From Methanococcoides sp. (lineage in GTDB: Archaea > Halobacteriota > Methanosarcinia > Methanosarcinales > Methanosarcinaceae), in the NCBI GenBank assembly GCA_021108275.1, contig JAIORD010000059.1:1-64000 (forward strand): a DNA stretch of 64,000 nucleotides, given 5' to 3'. Within the stretch, counting starts at the first letter, position 1. The number at the start of each line of letters is the position of its first letter. The notes beneath the pieces are model-generated. The model did not search any database. It saw only the letters and a list, made by a program, of their open reading frames with translations, and was not told the DNA's origin. Shown piece after piece: positions 46,781-54,253 of this stretch. The translations under genes were made by a program, and so were the position numbers.

Positions 46781-47569
46781 ATGGAAGATAATTCGTTAAT
46801 GGCAATGTTGCTTGAGCAGATCAGGCAGGAACTCGAAGGAAAACTGGATGGCATCTATGTGGAAGATGTAAGGGTGGGTGTTGTCTATAGCGGAGTGAAG
46901 ATAACAGGCGGCTACGGAGGAATCGCAGCCACTCAACCTCAATCAGGCTCATCTCACTGTACAACACTGCCGAAGGCAGGAGATATGTCCAGCAGTTCTG
47001 CATCAGAGGTCATGGAAATGGCACTCTCTGACAACACGCTCAAAGCTGTTGTTGGAGTGGCGGTCGTAAATGCACTGGCAACTATGATATGCGACCTTCA
47101 TCCTGAAAAGTATGCATTATCCGATGTTGATGTGCTTGACCTGATAAAGCCAGGAGACAAAATTGGAATGGTAGGCCATTTCAGCCCAATGATAGCACGG
47201 ATACTGAAGATAACAGACCAGCTTACAGTGATTGAAAAGAAGGATATCATTGATGAACGTATAGCTGTCGTTCCAGAGAATAATGCTTCCGAAGTACTTT
47301 CAGGGTCAGATGTTATCATAATCACTGCCAGTACACTTGTAAATGGAACAACTGATGAGCTTATATCCATGAAGAAAAATGCACGTGAAGTAGTCCTTCT
47401 CGGCCCTTCCACAGTGATGTTGCCACAGCCGTTCTATGATAAAGGATTCACTGCGGTGATGGGAACACGAATAAACGATACTGACACTATGTTAAAGGTC
47501 GTTAGTGAAGCAGGCGGCACTAATCAATTACTCAAAAAATGTGGTGAGAATATCTCATTTGTTAAATGA
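46781..47569 (+). CDS. DUF364 protein, putative metal-handling Rossmann protein
   Basis: This 262-residue protein has the DUF4213 N-terminal cap (about residues 8-95, with VRVGVVYSGVKI and SGSSHCTTLPKAGDM) and the DUF364 Rossmann-like domain (PGDKIGMVGHFSPMI, SDVIIITASTLVNGT, REVVLLGPSTVMLPQPFYDKGF). DUF364 proteins accompany nitrogenase and heavy-metal genes and may bind molybdate, FeMo-cofactor precursors or similar ligands. It begins 26 bp after modD, so the two are cotranscribed. In this context a role in molybdenum delivery or storage is reasonable inference. Confidence 0.87.
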   Translation: MEDNSLMAMLLEQIRQELEGKLDGIYVEDVRVGVVYSGVKITGGYGGIAATQPQSGSSHCTTLPKAGDMSSSSASEVMEMALSDNTLKAVVGVAVVNALATMICDLHPEKYALSDVDVLDLIKPGDKIGMVGHFSPMIARILKITDQLTVIEKKDIIDERIAVVPENNASEVLSGSDVIIITASTLVNGTTDELISMKKNAREVVLLGPSTVMLPQPFYDKGFTAVMGTRINDTDTMLKVVSEAGGTNQLLKKCGENISFVK

Positions 47570-48009
47570 CATTATAAGATAGACCCCCCACTAGAAAATG
47601 AATTGCAGAATGGATACGTTCAGGTTCTACACAAGAGAAGATACGCCCACTGAGGCCATCCGATCCATTATCAACTCACTCGAGAATATCATGGACATCC
47701 ACCAATGTAACTTTGAAGTACTGACCATATCCTTGGTTGAAATTATGTTTTGTCGAAATACTCGACCAGATTAAACATACAATCTTGACATACCCTGTCA
47801 AGGTTGTCTATTAACACCTTAAACAGATGATTCATAGATTTTGTCAGAATCATAATCATGTTTACAAGGGATGTTATCAAGAGATTTATTTGTGTACAGC
47901 ACTTATACACAACCGTGACAATGCTTCTGTTCAACAGCTCTTAACAAAACCTTTTAATAATAATCATACATAAATCAAATTGTAATTTTAAAACGTTCCT
48001 TTCAAGGCA

Positions 48010-48095
48010 GATAACGAGCGTAGGTTTAACACGAGGTTAATGGCTCGCTCGAGGCTTTCTTGTTACAAGACTAACCAGTCACTGGTTTTATTTTT
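48010..48095 (+). ncRNA. Candidate structured RNA with terminator
   Basis: CGAGCG (48015-48020) pairs with CGCTCG (48046-48051); inside it TTAAC (48026-48030) pairs with GTTAA (48036-48040), with a symmetric 5x5 internal loop. After 21 bp follows the palindrome AACCAGTCACTGGTT (48073-48087) and a T-rich tail. Upstream a TATA-like TTTTAATAATAA lies near 47950. No known family is recognised; this could instead be the 3' end of an RNA read from the gene fragment before it. Confidence 0.35.
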
Positions 48096-48096
48096 A
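48073..48096 (+). terminator. Palindromic terminator
   Basis: AACCAGT-C-ACTGGTT is a perfect 7-bp stem with a single-base centre and is followed by TTATTTTTA. Confidence 0.55.
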
Positions 48097-48179
48097 TCAT
48101 AATGTAGTTAATTACAATCGGGTCTAATTTTCATGTTTCTCTATATTTAATATTATCAAAATATGGTATATGTTAGTGT

Positions 48180-48220
48180 TATGTGAACGAACATTTATTT
48201 ATTTATTTACCGTTCACATA
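48180..48220. repeat. 10-bp inverted repeat beside the att block
   Basis: TATGTGAACG (48180-48189) and CGTTCACATA (48211-48220) are perfect inverted copies with 21 AT-rich bases between. The right arm overlaps the start of the block repeated at 57277. It may be a recombinase arm-binding site or a regulator site. Confidence 0.5.
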
Positions 48221-48278
48221 GTATTAAATATCGAATCTGATTATTCAAGAAGCAATCAGATGTTCCTAATAAGACAGA
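48203..48278 (+). repeat. ~75-bp block repeated at 57277-57351, copy 1
   Basis: The block contains ATCTGATT and AATCAGAT as an 8-bp inverted pair around TCAAGAAGC, followed by GTTCCTAATAAG. Copy 2 differs at about 10 positions but keeps both arms. In both copies the tRNA-end core CGACGGCT follows about 40 bp later, so block and core form one unit. Confidence 0.75.
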
Positions 48279-48312
48279 AAGATGATGAGCTTTGAATCAG
48301 GGATTTTACTCC

Positions 48313-48348
48313 CTCCGACGGCTTGAAATCTCGGGGTTAAAAGCCCCT
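48313..48348 (+). repeat. Direct repeat copy 2: tRNA-Thr 3' end plus terminator (att site)
   Basis: Thirty-five of 36 positions equal 38071-38106, including the last 11 tRNA bases and the terminator hairpin. No tRNA body precedes it. This is the distal att site of an element of about 10.2 kb. Confidence 0.85.
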
Positions 48349-48962
48349 TTATTTTCATTTTTATCATAGTGTACTCTAAGTTCAAATCTTACCCCCAAAC
48401 AGTAAGTTGGGGATATAGTAATCTCTGATTTTTTGTACGCCATTATTTTGGATTGATTGGATTCAAGAATAAGAGATCATCAAATTAACTTTACTCTTTA
48501 AAAGCGTAACTCCTTTTCAAGACTACTGGTACCACTCAGAGCATAGTTCATGCATTACATTTATGTGGTAGAAAACATTCCAATCCATAAAATATACTTA
48601 CACAGTTTCGGATGGAATCTATATCAGTGACAATTTTGCTGTTATAGTGTGCTGTAACTTCATTTTTCTGATTTGATCTGATGTATATTGCCTTAAAATA
48701 CCCAATGGTAATTTCCTAATAAAGCTACTTGTATATGCCTTATGGATTATATTCATTATCAAAAAGTAGTATACATCATATCATATGAGGTAACTTTATA
48801 TACAACAGCAGTTATGTTATGGAAATCAACTAAACTTGTCTTATCCAATAAAAATCGTATTTAATTTAATATGGTGTATAAATTATCAATTTGGGTGGTA
48901 TATATTTTGTTAATTAGAGACATTTTAAACAAATCTTAAATCCTTATAAGAGGTGCTTGTGA

Positions 48963-49452
48963 ATGAACATGGTACTTCTAAGCGTTGTGGGGATACTGTT
49001 TGCCATTCTTCTATTTGGTATTAAGACCGGGATTGGCTGTGGTTTTTCTAATCGCAGCACGAAAGAGATCCTTGCTATTGCAGGCAGCTATTTCATTTTA
49101 TCAATAATAATCGGCAGTCTGATAGGGTATGTGGACCAGTCGAACCTTGATGTTATTGCGATCATGGGTATGTCTCTCCACGTCCTGGTTGCGTTGTTAC
49201 TGATTGGGGCAGGATCTATACCCAGAAACAATGGAATTGCGGGTGTGATGTTTTCCATCGGACATAACCATTGTAAAGAATCCAGGCCAGGAGAACATGA
49301 AAATCATTGTCAAGGAAGGACAGGATATTGAAGTCCTGAACATGACCGAGCAGATCGGTGGTGGTACCGGTGAAGCACTGGGTACGGCCTACCAGCTGGC
49401 AGATGGTCGTGTTGTTTACGTTCCTGAAACCGGGAACGAGACTGGCAACTGA
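48963..49452 (+). pseudogene. Deletion fusion of DUF2162 (HmuT-like) and DUF2149 (HmuV-like) genes
   Basis: The first about 92 codons (to near 49240) encode the N-terminal half of a DUF2162 membrane protein: three hydrophobic segments starting VLLSVVGILFAILLFGIKTGIGCGFS. Around 49250 the reading shifts to +1, where SDITIVKNPGQENMKIIVKEGQ continues to GTAYQLADGRVVYVPE and a stop at 49452; this is the C-terminal part of DUF2149. A deletion has removed the rest of DUF2162, the expected ExbB-like gene between them and the first part of DUF2149. In frame 1 the piece 49297-49452 (51 codons with AGGAG upstream) could still be translated. The families are those that accompany CobN-type HmuS in bacterial haem uptake, and the CobN gene follows immediately. 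Confidence 0.65.
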
Positions 49453-49591
49453 CCTTTTCAAGAGTGTGTGGTAATGACAAATAGAAATTTTGAATGAAAT
49501 GAAAATGTGTGGTTAATAAAAGTTTGAGACATCCCGGAGCCAGCCTCCAAGCAATGTTCCGGGACGTCTTGCACATTATTAGGTGGATAAC

Positions 49592-52500
49592 ATGCAAAAT
49601 GTAAAACATAAATTATTGATTTTAAGTGTATTGCTTATGCTGGCACTCATACCAGTGGTATCGGCAGAAGAAGATGAATATGCAAATATGGAACTTTTTG
49701 GCAGTACGATCAGTGAGAGTAGTACTGCAGAATATAGTTTTTCTAATTTGCCTGATGGCTTCTATAAGATAAGATCCGCATGGGAATCCGAATCTCCAAT
49801 GGGGGGTATCTATTACTTCATTGGAGAACGGACCGTAATTGTCCAGGATGGAAATGCTGTTAGTGGTGCGGATGTAATTGCAGAATCCGTTACCCAAACC
49901 GAGATGGATCAGCTAAAGGACAGGATCGAGAATGGCACCTGTGCAGCATATATTGGTCAGGCAACAGTTTCAGGAACAGCAATGTTCGAGATGATGCCTG
50001 GAACAAACGTTGCACAAAAGAATGCAACCATGGGAATCTTTAGGATACCTGTGGAAGAAACATTGATGGCAACTGTGACCAGCGATAGTGACACTGCTGA
50101 ATATGGCTTTTCTGATTTGCCTGATGGCTTCTACAAGATAAAATCCGTTTGGGAATCCGAATCTCCAATGGGGGGTATCTATTACTTCATCGGAGAAAAG
50201 ACCGTAATTATCCAAAATGGAAATGCTGTTAGTGGTGCGGATGTAATTGCGGAATCCATTACCAAAACTGAGATGGATTTGCTAAAGGATAGGATCGAGA
50301 ATGGTACAATTTCATCTTACAGCGGTCAATCATCAATCTCAGGAACTGCTATGTTCGAGATGATGCCTGGAACAAACGTTGCACAAAAGAATGCTACAAT
50401 GGGAATCTTTAGGATACCTGTGGAAGAAACATTGATGGCAACTGTGACCAGCGATAGTGACACTGCTGAATATGGCTTTTCTGATTTGCCTGATGGCTTC
50501 TACAAGATAAAATCCGTTTGGGAATCCGAATCTCCAATGGGGGGTATCTATTACTTCATCGGAGAAAAGACCGTAATTATCCAAAATGGAAATGCTGTTA
50601 GTGGTGCGGATGTAATTGCGGAATCCATTACCAAAACTGAGATGGATTTGCTAAAGGATAGGATCGAGAATGGTACAATTTCATCTTACAGCGGTCAATC
50701 ATCAATCTCAGGAACTGCTATGTTCGAGATGATGCCTGGAACAAACGTTGCACAAAAGAATGCTACAATGGGAATCTTTAGGATACCTGTGGAAGAAACA
50801 TTGATGGCAACTGTGACCAGCGATAGTGACACTGCTGAATATGGCTTTTCTGATTTGCCTGATGGTTTGTACAAGATAAAATCTGCCTGGGAATCCGAAT
50901 CCCCAATGGGAGGCATCTATTACTTCATTGGAGAAAAGACAGTAATTATCCAAAATGGAAATGCTGTTAATGGTGTGGACGTAATTGCAGAATCCGTTAC
51001 CAAAACTGAGATGGATCTGCTAAAGGACAGGATCGAGAATGGTACCAGTTCATTTTACAGTGGTCAATCATCAATCTCAGGAACTGCGATGTTCGAGATG
51101 ATGCCTGGAACAAACGTTGCACAAAAGAATGCAACCATGGGAATATTCAGGATACCTGTGGATGAATCATTGATAGCAATCGGGACCAGCGATGGTGCTA
51201 CTGCAGCGTATGATTTTGGCAGCCTTCCAGATGGCCTTTACAAGGTCAGATCTGTCAAGGAATCCCAGTCCCCAATGGGAGGTACCTATTACTTCATCGG
51301 AGAAAGAACGGTGGTCGTGCAGGATGGAAATGCCATCACAGGCGCCGCTTTTATTTCAGAATCCACCAGCAAGACCAAGATGGATCTGCTAAAGGATATT
51401 ATCGAGAACGGAACCTCTGCCGCTTACAGTGGTCAGGGGACGGTTTCAGGAACAGTGATGTTCGAGATGATGCCCGGAACCAACATGCCACAGCAGAATG
51501 CAACCATGGGAATATTCCTTGAGGAATTGTTCGAAACTAAAACATCACCATCACCATCTATAGACGTGTCAGCAAGATTCTCTGCAAATGCAACTTCCGG
51601 TGATTCCCCTCTTACAGTTCAGTTCACAGATGAATCCGTAGATGCTTTATCATGGTTCTGGGACTTTGGAGATGGAACTAATTCAACCATACAGAACCCT
51701 GTCCACACTTATGGTAGTGTGGGAAATTATGATGTATCACTTACAATAACAGCTCCGGATGGCACAGGTACTGAGGTAAAGAAGGATTACATCACCACAC
51801 AACTTCCGGATATGTATAAAGACAAGAAGATCCTGTTCCTGATAATTGGCGCAGAAGAAACATGCTGGGTAAAAGAAGCAGCTATAGAAATGGGTCTGAA
51901 CAATGTCGATGTCTATGGTAGCTACCGCATGATTGAGGTTGATAACCTTTACAGTCCCTTCAATGATAGTATTGATACAGGTCTATATGACATCATATTC
52001 ATATCACGAAAAGGTGGAATGAGTTTCCTTGGATCAAATCTGAAGCCACAGATAGTTGAAATGATGGAAAATAAGAATCCTGAAGCACAGGTCGTTGACT
52101 GGAACTATGGAGTAGGGACAGTAAACCATACAGAACATCAATACATTGCTGACTATTGGGATGAGGAATATGATGGAAATGTCATTCGTCTGATCACATA
52201 TCTTTCAGTAGTGGACCTTTCAAGACCATTCAGTGAATATGATGGCACAATAGAGATCGAAGAACCAGCTATAATGCCGGATGTAGGGATCTATCACCCT
52301 GATGCCAGAATGGTCTTCGATGATCTGGAATCCTATTTAGAATGGTATGGAGAAGACACTGGAACCCACCATGTCTATAACCCGGATAATTACACAGTAG
52401 GCATTACTTTCTTCCCAGCCGGGGATGATAGTATATGTAACGAGGTTATAGAGAGCGTTATAACTGAACTTGAGTCCAGGGGAATTAACGCCATCCCGGC

Positions 52501-54253
52501 CTACAGGCCAGATGTCCTGTATACAGATAATGCCTACCGCTTCTTCACTGTCGATGGTGAATGGAAAACAGATGCTTTCATCGATCTTGGAAAAGGTGTA
52601 TGGATCATGTCCTCTCTTGTGAGTGACACAGAATACCTGGAGGAAGCAAATGTTCCGGTCATCAATGGAATCATCTATCAGGGTACCATTGAAGAATGGG
52701 AGAATTCCAGTACAGGTCAAGACTGCTGGTTCCAGTACCAGATCCCGATCATGGAGATCGGTGGTGAGATCGAGTCCATAGTAGTTGGAGGTCAGGAATA
52801 TGATGAAAACCTGGGTGCCAGAGTGCTCAAACCTATTGATTACCAGATAGACTGGATGATCGACAGGACTGTAAGCTGGATTGACTTACAGCATACCGAT
52901 AATGAGGACAAGAAAGTTGCGGTCATATACTATGCCCATGGAAAGCAGTCGGCACTGGTAGCAAGCAACCTTGATGTGGTCCCAAGTATTCCGAACTTCC
53001 TGAACGCCATGAACCAGAGCGGTTACGACCTTGGTGGATCACAGCTAAACGATTCCGAATTCCTGGAAACTGTGCTTCAGCAGGGAAGGAACATTGGGGT
53101 ATGGGCTCCCGGCGAACTTGAATACATGGTCGAGAACTATGATGTCGAGCTATTGCCTGTGGAAACCTACATGGAATGGTTCAACGACGAGATTGAAACC
53201 GAGGCAAGGCAAAGCGTACTTGATGCATGGGGAGAAGCACCAGGAAATGCAATGGTCTATGAGAACGAGAGTGGAAAGTACTTTGTCTTCCCGAAGATCG
53301 AAGCCGGAAACGTCCTTGTTCTTCCTCAGCCTGCAAGAGGATTCTCACAGAATGATACTACACTTTATCATGACCAGACAATACCACCTTCACATCACTA
53401 CATTGCATTCTATCTCTGGCTGGAGAATGGGTTCGATGCCGATTCCATTGTACACTTCGGACGCCATGGAACACAGGAATGGCTGCAGGGCAAGGGTACA
53501 AGCCTTTCTGTAAAAACCTGCTGGCCTGCAATCCTTATACAGGATACACCTGTAGTGTATCTCTACGATGTTGGAGGTATTGGGGAAGGAATAACAGCAA
53601 AGAGGAGAGGCAATGCTGTAATGGTTGACCATTCAACACCTGCCATCGTTAGTGCAGGCCTGTACGGCAATCTCACACTCCTGCATGACAAGATGCACTA
53701 CTACGAGACAGAAGAAGACCCAGTCATGGTAGAGAAATACAGGATTTCAATTATAGAGACATACGATGAGCTGAATTTCGAACAGGAATTCAATGTTTCT
53801 GCAGATGACCTGAGGAATATGAATGATACAGAGTTTGACAATTTTGTGCTGACAGGTCCGGTACACGACTATCTGCATGAACTTGCAAGCGAATACATAC
53901 CATATGGATTGCATGTCCTCGGAGAACAAATGAATCAGGAAGGGCAAATAGCTATGGTGAAATCAATGCTTGGCCTGGAGTTTGAGGAGCATGTCAAAGC
54001 GATATGCGATGATCCGCATGAAGTGGATACAGCACATTCACCGAATATTCTTGACAACCTGTTAGAAGATGTTCTTGTCAATGAATTGTCACCGACCGAT
54101 GCAGTTACAGGTCGGTTCAACACTTCAGGCATCACCACGAACGTCGTTTCGACGGTAATAAGTGATGAAAATGGAACATATGAGTTCACAGACATCAAAG
54201 ATGGGAATTACACGATATATGCAGCAAATTATATTGATTCGATGGACTTCTGA
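49592..54253 (+). CDS. Giant cell-surface CobN/HmuS-type chelatase, N-terminal part up to an in-frame TGA
   Basis: This frame of 1553 codons starts at ATG 49592 (AGGTGG 5 nt upstream; GTG 49583 is less likely). A signal peptide (LLILSVLLMLALIPVVSA) is followed by five copies of a 123-residue beta repeat (about 49720-51530) with LPDGFYKIKS, SPMGGIYYFIGE and GTAMFEMMPGTN; copies two and three are identical in DNA. Then come a PKD domain (about 51585-51800, WDFGDGTN) and a CobN chelatase domain (from about 51815) with the active-site-like HFGRHGTQEWLQGKG (53451) and GIGEGITAKRRGNAVMVDHSTP. The chelatase is then interrupted by inserted carboxypeptidase-regulatory-like repeats, inside the first of which the TGA at 54251 falls. 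The C-terminal half of CobN continues in the same frame at 54254. Likely an outer-surface tetrapyrrole metal chelatase or dechelatase; by its domains related to HmuS. Confidence 0.85.
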   Translation: MQNVKHKLLILSVLLMLALIPVVSAEEDEYANMELFGSTISESSTAEYSFSNLPDGFYKIRSAWESESPMGGIYYFIGERTVIVQDGNAVSGADVIAESVTQTEMDQLKDRIENGTCAAYIGQATVSGTAMFEMMPGTNVAQKNATMGIFRIPVEETLMATVTSDSDTAEYGFSDLPDGFYKIKSVWESESPMGGIYYFIGEKTVIIQNGNAVSGADVIAESITKTEMDLLKDRIENGTISSYSGQSSISGTAMFEMMPGTNVAQKNATMGIFRIPVEETLMATVTSDSDTAEYGFSDLPDGFYKIKSVWESESPMGGIYYFIGEKTVIIQNGNAVSGADVIAESITKTEMDLLKDRIENGTISSYSGQSSISGTAMFEMMPGTNVAQKNATMGIFRIPVEETLMATVTSDSDTAEYGFSDLPDGLYKIKSAWESESPMGGIYYFIGEKTVIIQNGNAVNGVDVIAESVTKTEMDLLKDRIENGTSSFYSGQSSISGTAMFEMMPGTNVAQKNATMGIFRIPVDESLIAIGTSDGATAAYDFGSLPDGLYKVRSVKESQSPMGGTYYFIGERTVVVQDGNAITGAAFISESTSKTKMDLLKDIIENGTSAAYSGQGTVSGTVMFEMMPGTNMPQQNATMGIFLEELFETKTSPSPSIDVSARFSANATSGDSPLTVQFTDESVDALSWFWDFGDGTNSTIQNPVHTYGSVGNYDVSLTITAPDGTGTEVKKDYITTQLPDMYKDKKILFLIIGAEETCWVKEAAIEMGLNNVDVYGSYRMIEVDNLYSPFNDSIDTGLYDIIFISRKGGMSFLGSNLKPQIVEMMENKNPEAQVVDWNYGVGTVNHTEHQYIADYWDEEYDGNVIRLITYLSVVDLSRPFSEYDGTIEIEEPAIMPDVGIYHPDARMVFDDLESYLEWYGEDTGTHHVYNPDNYTVGITFFPAGDDSICNEVIESVITELESRGINAIPAYRPDVLYTDNAYRFFTVDGEWKTDAFIDLGKGVWIMSSLVSDTEYLEEANVPVINGIIYQGTIEEWENSSTGQDCWFQYQIPIMEIGGEIESIVVGGQEYDENLGARVLKPIDYQIDWMIDRTVSWIDLQHTDNEDKKVAVIYYAHGKQSALVASNLDVVPSIPNFLNAMNQSGYDLGGSQLNDSEFLETVLQQGRNIGVWAPGELEYMVENYDVELLPVETYMEWFNDEIETEARQSVLDAWGEAPGNAMVYENESGKYFVFPKIEAGNVLVLPQPARGFSQNDTTLYHDQTIPPSHHYIAFYLWLENGFDADSIVHFGRHGTQEWLQGKGTSLSVKTCWPAILIQDTPVVYLYDVGGIGEGITAKRRGNAVMVDHSTPAIVSAGLYGNLTLLHDKMHYYETEEDPVMVEKYRISIIETYDELNFEQEFNVSADDLRNMNDTEFDNFVLTGPVHDYLHELASEYIPYGLHVLGEQMNQEGQIAMVKSMLGLEFEEHVKAICDDPHEVDTAHSPNILDNLLEDVLVNELSPTDAVTGRFNTSGITTNVVSTVISDENGTYEFTDIKDGNYTIYAANYIDSMDF
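49720..51530 (+). repeat. Five tandem 369-bp coding repeats
   Basis: Units begin near 49720, 50089, 50458, 50827 and 51196, each 369 bp (123 codons), the last incomplete. Units two and three are identical over essentially the full length, units one and four are close, unit five is diverged. This implies recent duplication or gene conversion within the gene and in-frame length change. Confidence 0.85.

Larger units (their letters stand above)
47570..48962. other. Long region with a gene fragment, a candidate RNA and att repeat 2
   Basis: About 1.4 kb. It starts with a short frame, 47598-47774 (MDTFRFYTREDTPTEAIRSI then unrelated sequence), that looks like the beginning of a lost third gene of the modD operon. 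Next come a candidate RNA with terminator (48010-48095), an inverted repeat (48180-48220), the duplicated block and the tRNA-end repeat (48203-48348). The remaining 600 bp up to 48962 has no recognised feature. Confidence 0.5.

Noticed and set aside
47743-47934. 63-codon minus-strand frame
   Set aside because: It is Met/Ile/Leu-rich without a ribosome site; it might be a transposon remnant but nothing supports a gene.
48263-48330. C/D-box RNA in the repeat before att copy 2 (GATGATGA present)
   Set aside because: No matching D box CUGA at the required distance, and the C box is not kept in the second copy.
54251-54253. TGA read as selenocysteine
   Set aside because: The sibling repeats have Trp and not Cys here, no SECIS-like hairpin is evident, and Methanosarcinales are not known to use selenocysteine.
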